Positions 26,561-38,900 of a stretch of 64,000 nt of DNA are shown here, one piece after another. The notes under the pieces are model-generated. The model was not told the origin of the DNA, made no database searches, and saw only the letters and a program-made list of their open reading frames with translations. Both the position numbers and the translations under genes were made by a program. This DNA is from Xylocopa sonorina (Eukaryota > Arthropoda > Insecta > Hymenoptera > Apidae), in assembly GCF_050948175.1 (NCBI RefSeq), contig NC_135203.1, forward strand, positions 4,650,001 to 4,714,000. The letters are read 5' to 3'. Positions within the stretch are counted from its first letter, which is position 1, and each line of letters opens with the position of its first letter.

Positions 26561-27653
26561 CGTCTCTCGTACACTCAGGTTCTCTCTTCTCGCGTAAGAG
26601 AGGCACGAGGAGAGAAGGGGCAAAGACGCTTTTAGACACGGAGCGTCCACGAGCGTCGCGACGCCTTGAGAAGCAGTAGTCGCGTACCTTAGGCAGCTTC
26701 CACCTTGCCGGCTCGCGGCCGCACGTAACGTGATTCTCCTCTCCTGTCCGCACGGAGACATCCGCAACATCGGCTGCGTCGCGAACACCGTGCCGCGTTC
26801 TGCTCGCCTCGCGCTGAACGTCCTCGCTCCCTGGAGCACTGGGGAACAACGGAGAGGACGCACGAGGAACGGGGACGTATCAGTGGTTCTCAGTTGGAGA
26901 ACGTGCGCGACCAACCGACCGACCGCGTAGCCGCGGCTACGTCCCGATCGCCCCGATTCCGTTCTATGTGCACGAGTTAAATTTGGGTCGAGGCATTACC
27001 TGCCCGACTCGCTGGAAAAACGAGCACCAGGCGATCCCGCCGTTTGTTTTCTTTCTCGTTTTCTGCTCCACCTGTCCTGGGCTGGGCTGACCTTGCGAGA
27101 ACGATGATCGCGCGTCCCTTCTCGCGGCCCTGAGGGGTTCGCCAAGTGCTCGAGAGGATCGATTTCCAAAGGGTGGACTCTTCGCGTCCTTCGGTGGTGG
27201 TTCTCCGAGTTGAGACACGAACGAGGAGGCGTAGAGAAGAGGAGCAGTGGTTAGCTGAATATTCGGCGGGATCTGCGAAGTCTAAATTAGTCTGGAGCCC
27301 GTTGTTGTTGAAGTTCCGAACGCGGGCCTGCTGCTAGCCGGCGTAAAAAGAGCGTAAAGTTTCGTACGCGGAATAAAAATAAGCGTGATACGGGGAACCG
27401 GGAGAGTTGGATCAGTTTCTGCTCTCGCAGGGTTACGTGTCTCGCGCTGGGAACAACCGATAATTTCCCACTCGCCGAACAAGTGGCCATTCGCCTTTTC
27501 TGCATTAGAGGAAACCGATATTCCTCCCTTCTAACATTTCTCCCGAAAACAGACTGAGCTCCCGTACTTTCCTCTCCCGCGAGCAAAACGTATCATTCCG
27601 TCCAAAACGAGCAGCCAGCCTAGATTCACTCGAATTCCACTCGTTACCTCTCG

Positions 27654-27673
27654 CCGTCGTCGTCGTCGTCGTT
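27654..27673. repeat. (CGT)n trinucleotide repeat
   Basis: About six to seven CGT units, 375 bases upstream of the RhoGAP start codon and probably in its promoter or 5' UTR. Confidence 0.85.
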
Positions 27674-28048
27674 CTCCACGGAACTGCGTCATTCATCGAT
27701 CAGCCAGGAGCATCGCCACAATTTTTCGCCGTGCCCGCTGCCAGTATCCACGGCTCCGACGGATTCGACAGTGTGCAAGTGCAGTGCTGCGTTCATTCCG
27801 GTCGTAGTTCCATCAACGAGAGAGAAACTACGGTGGCCCCGTTCGTGAGCCACGGATGTGTCTTGGTAATCAGCGTGGGTGACGTCGCCGCGAGTGAACG
27901 TCGCGCGTCGCGCCGTGCTCGGTAATGGTATAGTGCGCCCTGGAGCCAGTGGACGACGGTTGGGGTCGTCGCTCGGTGATTGTGCACGAAGGGTAAAAAC
28001 AATTCCGCGAAAGTGGTTCGCGTGGCGAAGAAGGAGAAGAACGCGACG
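27674..28048 (+). promoter_or_regulatory. Probable 5' UTR/proximal promoter of the RhoGAP gene
   Basis: CpG-rich sequence leading directly to the first in-frame ATG at 28049 (context ACGATGG). An in-frame TGA at 27977-27979 closes the frame upstream, and no good acceptor lies between it and the ATG, which supports this start. The transcription start site cannot be placed by eye; ACAGT- and TCATT-type initiator-like sequences occur around 27770-27800 but are weak evidence. Confidence 0.4.
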
Positions 28049-29926
28049 ATGGCGGAGCGTCCTGGGGGTAGGAGACGTTCTCGTCGCGACAGCATGGAGA
28101 GCCGCGGCTCGTTACGCGGCACGCCGCCGACCTCGAAGGATCGCAGGACCAAACGGGCGAGCAAACCGTCCAAGGAGCGATGGCTGCTCACCAGGAAGAC
28201 CTGGCGATACATGGCAGACGCGGGGAGACGCTTGATCCCAGACGGGACGCACAACAGGCCAGAGGATATTCCGAAGATAGAGCAATACTTTCAGGAAGTG
28301 TGCGCGAAGGAGCCAAGATTCTTGCTCTGGAGGAAGTCCTCCTATCCGGGGACGTTGAGCTTTCGATCGCAGAGGCGTCGTCGATTGGTGAAAGGTGGCA
28401 GTTGTCGAGCGAAGGCCAGCTCGGCTGACGAGGCTGACGATATCAGAGGTCCACCACCGAGTTTTATACTGCAGACCACCACTGCTGGTAAATTTGACCT
28501 GGCCAAGGCTAAGAGGGAATGGTTGTTGGCATCGGAGGGAGGTAGCACTCCGTCGAGTCCTGTGGAGCATCGAAAGTTTCAACAGGAGGACTCGGAGACC
28601 AAAGCGTTGGCTGACATGCTGCAGAAGTACCTGAACATGCAGAGTGACGTCGCTGGTACGACGAGATCGGTCGGAAGGTCAGAGACAGATGGTCATACTG
28701 ATGGTAAAGAGGTGTTTAATTACCAGAGCTTGGTAGACAGGCTTCAACAGCATCTGGATCTGATGCTTGCCCAATCGAAGCTTGAGGAACTTTCGATTCA
28801 ACGAGCTTCCACGGATAAGGACGCGGAGAAAATTTCCAAGTCCATGCAACCGTATCAGGGTGACTACGTGCATAAGTCGTTGATGGAGACCATCAGCCGT
28901 TATTACAGCAAGTCTGCGAAGCGGGAACACGTAATCTCAGCTATTCTGACCGATCGAAAGCTTCTGGAGAAGTTGTACTTTGACCTGAGGTGTACCAGGG
29001 GGTTCAGAGGGCCACGTGCTACCGGCGCCTACACGTCGCCATCTTCTCGTTGGTGGTCCCACCAACGCACCAGAGCGCCAACGAAGGACTCAGAAGACTG
29101 GCTATCAAACAGAAGGGATCATATTTCCCTGCCACCTCTGATAGCTGTGCAAGAACCCAGTACCGATCGTGGCCCCGTAGACGACGGCGTTCAAACGGAT
29201 CCCGTCCCTCGCGAAGTTCTCGATGCCATCCTCATAGAAAAAGAGAAGGAAGAGCTGTCCAGGGAGACGCCAGTTCAAAAACCAGGCGGTCGCAGACGGA
29301 GCAGCGTTGATAACGATGACGTGTCACCTTCCGTGAGCGATACCATCAAACGGTACCTTCGAATGGCCAGAAAGAAATCGATGGACGCGGACAAGGTGGA
29401 CAGGTTCAAACGAGTGAACTACGACAGGAATCTGAGGAACATTAAGGCGAAAGGAGAGATCACGAAGCTGAGCGACGACGACGGAAACAATAAAGGCTGT
29501 CAAACGGACGACAACTGGGCTGTTAATTATAAAGAAATGGCCTCGATGGAGAATCCATCGGAGAATCTCTCTGACGCCGACACGGCTACCTCGCCGCCAA
29601 GTAGAAACGCGAGTTCGAGGAGCAGCATCGACGCTGGGCTCGGTTCCGAGGAACCATTGACACCCAAACACCACCATCATCAGTCCTTCCTTTCCCATCT
29701 CCTGCACGGTTCCAACGCGCACAAGGATAAACCGCATTCGGCACCGGGTTCACCGGCACTCACGTCATCGTCCGCAAATTCCGCAGGTGGCACAGCGATG
29801 CAGAAGAGCAAGTCCTCGAGCAGCGTGGTGCATCACGGCAGCCGACTGGTGGCCAAGAAGATATGGAGGTCCAGGAGCAAGAGCACCTCGAGGGCGTCCA
29901 ATCCACCCTCCGTATGGACGCCGCAG
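28049..29926 (+). CDS. ARHGAP6: RhoGAP gene exon 1 (residues 1-626)
   Basis: A single 1,878-base coding exon ending at CAG|GTGAGT, phase 0. It holds a basic start, the block KERWLLTRKTWRYMADAGRR (about 42-61), two predicted helical charged regions (for example VLDAILIEKEKEEL and SDTIKRYLRMARKKSMDADK), a His run (HHHH near residue 538) and a Ser-rich basic end with KKIWRSRSKSTSR. Unusually long for one exon; probably intrinsically disordered over much of its length. Confidence 0.9.
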
Positions 29927-32900
29927 GTGAGTTCCTCTTCTTCTGAATTTTTTATTTCATTACATTTATTTTATGACTGTCGCATTTTCTATTTTTTATA
30001 CGTTTTTAACATTTCCATGTCTGGAAATGTTAGTAGAAATTTGTGAAAAATTTTGCTGCGAATTTTGATGAACGGAGTTTAGGACGATAATATTTTATTC
30101 GCGAAACGAATCGCAGTTCCATTGATATTGCCTGGAGAACGAGCAATTTTTTCTTCGACGTTCCACTGCATTCTGATTCTGTGCATTGTAAACGAAGCAT
30201 GAACGGTTTCACGCGCGCTATACATAGAGTTTTGTCTTGCCAAAACATGTCTACGAATAATTTGCTTCGAACCACCTGTCGCCGCATAGCAGGGAGTTGT
30301 CCTCTCCGTTATAAGAAAGAAAACGAATTAATGATGTCGCTATTAACATCTGCTACGAAAATAGAGCGTTGCTATTAATAACAATACTCGCCTGCTTCGC
30401 TTTCTTAATAGTACTTGTAAATTAATTTTACCCACCGCGTCGAGTACAATCTAGGCAAGTTCGCACGGCGAATGTTCAAAGATCTCCACTGATCTCGTTT
30501 TATTGACCTTCTTCCGGGAAAGAGCTTAGGACGAATAATATCCTGACACTCCATCACCTCTTCCGCTTCTACCGCTGTCTTCTCTTCTGTTTCTGTTGGT
30601 GCTTCAATTCATTTTATTCTCCGTGTCGAGTTTTCCATTCTTGTAGCGAATAGCAATCTAATTGTCTTTCTGTTTCTTGGTTTCCCCCATACATAGTACA
30701 TTTCCATTATTTTCATTTCAATCAATATCAATTTTCTTCATTTCAACTTTCACCCAAGTAGATAAAAAATTGTATTTCCATTATATCAAATAATTATACA
30801 TACAATTATTTATTCTATTTGACATTAACAAAAGTTGAAGGCACCATTCCGTATCCCTAAGACAGAGATATTACAATATCCTTTCTTCCAACATCCGCGA
30901 ACCTCAATTTCCTCTTCCCCAACTGTCACCCACGGTACCCATTATTTTCCAACCCCCATCTGTTCCCTTATCCCTTTTTCCACCATCTGCTTGCGTAATA
31001 ACCTGCTTCGCTCCTAATTTCCACGTGTCCACACCCTTCGTTATCACCATCGCTGCCTCTGCTCTTTTTCCTTAGCTTCGACATTACTCGTAGCACTGTC
31101 CACTCCCCAGTTTCTACGCACTCTAGTCTTCTTCTCGATTTTCGCGTACCTCAGCCTCCCTTCTCGCTCGAGATCTCTTCGTGTCGCTGGTTCGTTGCGC
31201 TGTTCTTCGACGATTCGTCTATTTGTCTGCATTGTCATTCTCGTCCGACGTATCATGTCCACGCGGCGCGACTACGAGTCGTATTCGTAGGACGCGAAAG
31301 AGGAAAAAGCGGGGGCGGAGGCGCAAGAACAAGAAGAAGAAGGTCGACCTTGCGGCAGGCGATCTCGTTAAGCGGTAAGCGCGATAACCAATTTAGGGCC
31401 TCGGAATTTCGCCGGCGCCGCCAGAAATAGTCAGCCAACGGTGGTGTGTATAAACTATACTTAACCCCTGCTACTACTACTACTGCTATTACTACGTGCT
31501 TGGTAACCACACCAGCGTACGTCGACTTCGGCTATCATCAACGTTCGCGTATGCAGTTACACGCACGTGGCCCGCGACGCGTTAATTCTGATCCAGAAAA
31601 ATTTCTTTTTATCACTGCACGAAAAAGAAATACGCACGAGCATATCTTTCGACGAGCAGGTCTCCTTAGAGCAGGAATAGAGGTTGAGGCGTTGGAATCG
31701 ATCATGGTACCACTTTGTCAAGTGGTTTCGTTACGACAGGTTGAAGGAAAATTTAAAAATATAACTGGAGGAGCGAGGGAGCGTGGAAGTTAGCTTCCGA
31801 TGGATGCATTTTCTTATTTATTAACCGGCGCTGGGGAACCCAGATGGGGAACGAGATTCGAGCACGTTTTTTAACTTTACACATTTATTGATGGGGCGAG
31901 CACTTGTTTTTATGAAATCTCTTTGAGTTATTTACAAGTTTCTTTTTATAACCACCGCTTTTCCTCGTTCGAAGAAATTTTACTTCGCGGTGTCTGACAG
32001 AAGGTTAAATCAAATTTCTCTGCTCTTGCATCCGACGCTTCGGTTCTTCTTTTTCTTTTTAAATTCCTCGGACAAAGTTTCGAAAATCGAAGGACTGAAT
32101 TTATCAGTGACAGTGTTCGACAGCATGTGATTCTCATGCAAGTCTTCCTTCAATTTCTTCTTTTAAAATTAACGTTTTAGAGGCTAACATCTATTCCTAT
32201 TAGCAGTTAATTAAACACTCCAGGCGACACCAAAAAGGAGACAGAATCATCGCTAATCCATCATCGTATGCGACCATATTTTATCAGAGTTTTCGTATTA
32301 GAGCTAAACATCACCCTTGCCTCCCTTTGCACCCATCCACCCACGTGTCGCGATTTAAATCTCGACTAAAAACAAATTTCACGATCTATCCATCGACTCC
32401 TCGTGTTTTATTACACATATCACTCGGCATTTTTAACGTTTTCGCATTTTATTGAAATATCACCGTTTTATGCAGTCCTCGAAATATTTCTGAAGTCAGC
32501 GAAATAAAGTAACTAAATCTTCTTAATAGTTTATTTAACAGGAACCTACTAGCTCAAAATTGAATTGAAAATACAAAAGATGCATCAGAATAAAGTTGCC
32601 TCGTGTGATCTTGTTAGAAACTGGATGAAACTACTAAACTATTGAAAGCAATATTTATGATTTTCTCACACCTAGAGGCTAATGATTACAGAGAAACATA
32701 AAGTTTTAGAAACGCACGTGAAACGTCATCAGATTTCAGGAACTGGCCGGCGATAAATTATCCGAGTCCTGTGCATTCTTCCTGAATATCGTTAAATAAG
32801 AGAACCGTGTGATCGTAAATTATTGGACATCGTTGTTCTCGGCTAGGGAATTCGCTCGATGATATTCCTACTCCGAATTGACGAGGAGCCAATTCATTAC

Positions 32901-35900
32901 ATCAGAGGCAACGAATCTGTCGCGTTTCCGGGAGCACCCTCTGCGAATGCAAACAAAATTGTTCGAAACTCCGTTCATTAGTTGTAAGAATGTGAATTAC
33001 TATCTCTACGTCTCAAATTTACGCGCAATAAATTTTATTCGTTGAGATGTGGAATGATAAATATCAAATCCATTTGATCTTTAATCAGTGACGCATTTTA
33101 ATGATACAATTCCAAATTCCATCGTCTTATTATTTTACAACAACACGCCTCCACTTTGTTCAGGAATAATTTTCAAAAGATCGATGAAGATTAAAATGAA
33201 AATTTTTGCGAGAAATTATGTATTCCCTCCGTCGAAGCTTGTTTAACATCACCTTTGATATTATTCTAACCTTTGAAAGAGCGTAACAAGAGGGATAGAA
33301 ATTTTTGCATGGACTCTAGCTTTTATTTAGTTCGAGCTCGTTCAACAATCGCTCTATTGAACTTTGCGCGCTTTGTACATTTTTTTTCTAACGAGCGAGA
33401 AGGGAAAGGAATTTCGAGCTTTTTTTAGAATTGAAGAAGAAATGGAACGATTTTTTATGAAATCGATATCTTTGCTGTAAATTTTCACTCGATATTTTTC
33501 ACGAATTTAATTTGTTCTTTAGGCTACCTTCGAAATAAAATCCGCTTGCACGCGCACGCGTACAGTAAAAAGCGTAATCGTGCACTGTTGTTCTTTTCCG
33601 CTCGTCTGGTAAATGAGGTACACTAAAAATAATCAGAAACCTCGATGTTGTTTGTTTTCTCTTTGCACTGAAATCCATCAAGAATTTTACTTCCCTCGAT
33701 GTTGGATCGTTTGATTAGAGACGCTTTTAATTGTAACCGGGTATACGCTTACATCGTGAAGCAACGATGAGGAACAAAATTCCATTTTCGATGATATTAC
33801 TCGAGTGAAATTTAATATTTCTACATTTCAACATGGCTGTAAATTTTTAATGAACTTTGCGATACGAAGAGAGAATGAAAAATCGTGGAGAAGTATCTGC
33901 CGTACTTACTTTAATTAAAACTATCACCTCCTACTCCTTTTGTTTTTTCTTTTTTTTCTGTACGGTGAAAGAATATAATAATTCGTTTTTATGAACGATA
34001 ATATATTTTTTTCTTTTCGCTACAAGTGCCAGGAAGTAATTAGCTTGATTCATTCAGGGAGTATGAAGAATTTTATTATTACTCCTTATTCACTTAATTT
34101 CCGTGAAAACGTTTAACGGAAGAGATTTTACAGGAACACGTAGCATGTTTCCGCGAGGAATGCGAGTTCGGTAATAATTTTATTACCTCGATTGCAGCAC
34201 ATAAGAAGACGCCACTTTTACCACGTCACGTCCGGCGCACAGTTTCACAATTCTCACTTTTCCACGTGAACTGCAGTTTTTATATTTAATCCCAGTTTGC
34301 TCGTCGCGGCAATCGAGCACACTTTCGCTTCGACCTTGTTCTAGCAAGAACGAAACAATTTTTTTATCACTGCTCGCTAGCTCTTATTTTTCTTCCGCCC
34401 ACGTCACTCTGTATCGTTAATAAACGAGCACGAATCTCCATAAATATCGACGCGAGCCTCGCGTTACAAGTGATCGAGTTTTCCGTCAATATTGAAACAG
34501 GACCCGCGTCGAATCAAATTTTACTGGCAATAAATCGCGAACGTTCGGTAGCGAATATTTGTACACCGTTTCATTAATTCCCGCGGACATTTAACGCCTG
34601 TAACGCAGTTTTGTACGCGCGACGATTATGCAGATTTTAACGAGAGCCCAGAGTGCGCATCGTTCGGATCGTTAACGCGACCGCGTTATTCAGTGATAAT
34701 TAATTTCCCAAGCGTAAACGCGGTCTGACCTTCCGTAACGGGACGTGGACCCAGGTACAGTCGATCGTGGAAAAACTTTCAGAGCGTGCGACTTTAATTG
34801 CAGGGAAAGTGCACGTGGGCTGGCACTGGCGGGCGAAGAGTTACCCTGCAGGATACCTCGCTGAGGTCATTGTCAGAGATCGAGAGGAAGGTCCTGCGCA
34901 AGGTGGCTGTCGCGAAGCTTCAAGCCCTCAACTTGGGTGTTCACATCAGGCCACCGAGTGGTGAGTTTTTTCCGCTGATCATTTCTACTGAGATCCACCA
35001 ATTGATCATATTTTCGCGCGAGCATAAAAATATGGTAACGTCGAAGTGAACCGTCTAAGTAATATTGCTTCGTAATTATTTTCGAAGAGCTGTCCTCGCG
35101 CGATAAAAGAAATCGGATGGAAGTTCGAGCGATTACCATTTTTTTTTCATCTCTCCTCGGGAATATCGGTCTCTTAAGCAAGTGTCAGGAATGAGATCCC
35201 GACTTATCGCTGATTGACGTGTTTACGAACGTAGGGTGTAACTTGAACGTTGAAGTATCCTCTTCTTCAAAGAATCTCGCGTGCACTCTCTTTGAGATTA
35301 TTAAACATCGTTCACCATCACACGTTCCGAAGGTATCTTTTAAGAATGTTCTATTACCACCCTCGTACGAATTGCTCGTGCATAGACATGAACTACCTCG
35401 TCTCGTACGTTCAGAATATGTATAACTAAAAATATTCAACATTACTATAAACTAGTTTCATAGTCGTAAGCAATTTTAATCGTGTACAGAGGAAGCTTCC
35501 TCTTACTCGACGTGAACCACTTTTATTTTATACAGAATGTTAATAGTTCAATATCACTTTAACCAGAAAATATTGAAATTCGTCTTAATTAGTTGGACGT
35601 TATTAAGCACGCCGGATACGTCGCGTAAGAAACACCCTGTACCTTTCGCAATATGGTGGGCGAATTTTTTTGCGGTACACTCCCGTGTGGTCAATGACGT
35701 TACTCAACAATCAAGAAGGGATCGCGTTTCATCGAGCTTCATTTCCTCGTGCTCGTTCTACGTTTCTTTGTTCCACTTCCGTATCCAGGCGGAAGTGAGC
35801 CGATGAAACCGCAACGGAGACAGAGGCTACGCGCGAGAGACCCTTTAACGAATTCGCATAAAAAACCACCGTGGCTGCAGTTATCGATCCCCGCGAACAG

Positions 35901-38900
35901 TGAGAGCGTCGTTCGATGTTGCACAACGAAGAAAAAAAAAAAGACGAAAAGAAAGACGGATCTTTTTATCATCGTTCCGTTTCCCTCTGCTTTTCAGAAT
36001 CGCTTGGTAGCAGTTGCGTTGTCACGAAGCCAAAGAGAAAAGCCCCTTTGCTCAAGAGGAAAGCTCTCACCACTGGTTTCTTCGATAATAAGGGGAAGGA
36101 CGATAAGGAAAAGGGTAAGTGGCCGACGCAGAGATACCTGAAGGGTTAAAAATCAGATCGAATCGCCCAGAGGCCCCCTGCCAGCTTTCTCTGAGCTTCT
36201 TCAGGAAATATTGTACGCTGCGAGAAATTTATATCCCCAGTGATTTTCACTCGTTGTTTCTTACCGTGCCATGGCGATAGAAATTCGCTCGTAGATAGTG
36301 TCAATAATTAAACGCGGTGAATTAAGTGCGCAGTTTAATGTGCGGAAAGCGGCACAGTTAACGATCCCAGATTTATGGGGCGTTTATTTGTTTGGAGAAT
36401 AACTAGTTCAGCTATTTTCAGGTGCGATTCTGTTTGCAAGAACTCGCTAGGCAGTGTCCCGAACATTTTATACGTTTACGACGTATCACCCTACATATAC
36501 GTGTTTTGATCTGGCCGGGCCGTGGCTGAAAACAAATATTATCCTTGGGACAAATTTCGGCTGTTCAGCCTCTGTGTCTCCTCGTTTCGAATTCCATCGC
36601 TAATAATTGCTTAAATTGTCCGTAAACGTGTGCACTTGTCGGAAATCGGGCATCGTTTTCCGGTTACCAGTTGCTCCAAATCATTTCTTTTATTATACAA
36701 ATATTTACTACTATTAAATATTCATTACCACCATACATTTGTGTAAACATTATTGGACGATATTCGTTGGATTATAATTTCAATCAAAATTTAATTATTA
36801 ATATTACGAATACGAGAATGCTATCGCTAATAAATCTCAGTAGGTTTTAAACTTTCCCATTATGAAAGTTGCTCCGCAAAAGGGTCTCGGCTTCTTTGTT
36901 CTACCTTTTACACGAAGGAATAAATCCTTATACTTGTCTCTCCCAGATGATACTTTTTATAACCGTTGAAAAGTCTTCCCTCATTTGAATAATAAAATTT
37001 CACGCTGTTCTTATTTCCCTCGTTCGTCTGCTCTTTAATTATATCCCGTTCAAAGCGACGCGTTTTCAAAGGTGGCTTTGTAACTTGCTATTTTCCCTCT
37101 CGTTCCATATTAACCGGCTTACGTCTATCGTGTGGGTGTTTCGTACTCTTTTATGAGGTCCTTTTCGTGAACTACTCGCCGAGCGATGTGTCCGGATAAA
37201 AATCGCGCATGGAATTCGGACGAGAGCCGTAAAAGTGCCGACGTTTGTGTAACCACGAGGTAATTCAATGGTCCACTGACGTACGCGTGTTTTAACAACC
37301 TGTATAATAATTACCTTGCTTTCTCGTTGTATCCACAAAACCGTGCATATTTATTCTCCGTTTATACAATTGTTCCTTCTGTTTTACAAATTGAATTTGC
37401 ATTTCTTCTTCATTCTTTCCATTTTAATACTCCTGGGTATCAATAATTTTATCTCTGCTAACACCTCTTAGAAATATCTTAAATTTAAATATCCCTACAC
37501 AAATTATTATAATTACTACAACATTGAAGCTCCTAAAATCTCTTTACTTTCATTCCATTAATTCCACTTCCACGTATATTAAAAACCGCAGAATCCCCAT
37601 TCGATCCTCCCCTTCTTGCAATCCCTTGATCCCAAACCGCGTCTCGTTAATTCCGCGAACCCTCTTGCGATCCCTCGAGAATCCAATTTAACCCCCCAAA
37701 AGAACTGTTAACAAATATTTATTCCTCTGTCGCTGCGCAATACATTCCGCTAGCGCACTGTCATACGGCACGAGAATGGACATCCACACCTCGTGGAATT
37801 AAATCGCAACGTCGCGCGACAGCTCGGATTCTCGGTGCACCGCGCGTTGGACGAATTGTCGTATCGCGCAAAACCGAGGGGCAGAGAGGAACAATTATTC
37901 TCGGCTTTCCGCATCGCCTGGAGAGCAGCTCTGGAATGGAAAAGCGAGGCCCATGCGCTAGCACCAGGCAACAGCATCGGCCAGCCTGGTATGAGACACA
38001 ATTTCGCCGGTTAAAATTAGCCACGGGGTGCTTGGTGGCGGTGCATATTTCCGCATATACCAGGTTTATTTGCGGTCCGCGGCGGGTACGAGTGCCTTGG
38101 GGACACCGGACGTCAATCGGGAACCGGAATGGCCGCGCTACGGGGTCGCGCGCTCGGAACTCACCCCCGTCGAGGGACCGTCGGGACTGTCCGCGAGTTC
38201 CTCTTTACCGCGTATTGTTTTCCCACGCTGCTGCGGCGTTACATCGCGAGTGAGGCTCTTCTCGTTTTTTTATACGCCCTCGTCACGCTCGATCGTTCGT
38301 CCCTGGTGAATCGGTGGACCGTTAATTGTGACGCGGGGAACAAGTGCCGGGCAGATTGACAATTAATCGAATTGAGGATCGTTGGAGATCTGGGGACTTG
38401 GAAATGTGAAAATTCGAGAGTTCGAGAGTGTTGGAAAATTTCCAATTTAAACAGTGGATTGTGTAGAGTTGCGTGATGGGATTAGACGTCGGATATGAAA
38501 GAATATCATTATTTCGCGCGTTCTAATTTCAGGTGTGGAAATGTTTAGGCATTTTATTATCGGTTAACGGAATTACGGGGGTGACTGATCGACTGCAAGT
38601 TTCTTCTTTTGTTGAATACTATCGCGCGCTGGAGAATTCCGGAATCGCGTTTCCTCTAGCAATTTTGGCGGAGGCTGCTCTCCCGCAAATAAACATCCCC
38701 GACAAGGTAACCAGAAAGAAGCGAAACGGTAATAAATACCCTGGATCGAGTCACCATCGTTTTCCAGAGAGTTTACATTCCCGTACCAGCGTTTAATCAT
38801 CAAAGAGGACTCTCGAAAATTCGATGATAGAATTCCCTCCGCGATCCACGTGTTTGCCAAATCTCTCTTTGCCAATAAAACCATCTTGAACCGTTTTCTT

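Larger units (their letters stand above)
12997..27600. other. Long stretch without a recognised gene
   Basis: AT-rich blocks alternate with CpG-rich patches (for example 14.0-14.8, 19.3-19.8 and 24.0-24.4 kb). Open frames are short and overlap on both strands. It may contain introns of the gene owning the 12.5 kb exon or upstream noncoding exons of the RhoGAP gene, but no exon could be supported. Notable items inside are the two-copy repeat at 15.4 kb, an LRRNT-like cysteine pattern at 17.2 kb (minus), a perfect 18-bp palindrome at 22551 and a polypyrimidine region at 26.3 kb. Confidence 0.4.
29927..34803 (+). other. RhoGAP intron 1 (4.9 kb)
   Basis: GTGAGT to TTGCAG. AT-rich, no recognised gene inside. 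It contains a perfect hairpin at 30008-30031, a (CTA)n tract at 31471-31495 and a more GC-rich patch around 31.2-31.4 kb. Confidence 0.85.

Noticed and set aside
26282..26914. Long minus-strand frames rich in Glu and Arg
   Set aside because: They arise from the polypyrimidine and (TC)n tract; both offset frames are open, as expected of low-complexity sequence.
27793..28582. Minus-strand frames opposite RhoGAP exon 1
   Set aside because: Antisense shadows of a strongly supported coding exon.
37750..38359. Several open frames on both strands inside RhoGAP intron 3
   Set aside because: Open on both strands because of GC-rich composition; no recognisable domain or good splice borders.
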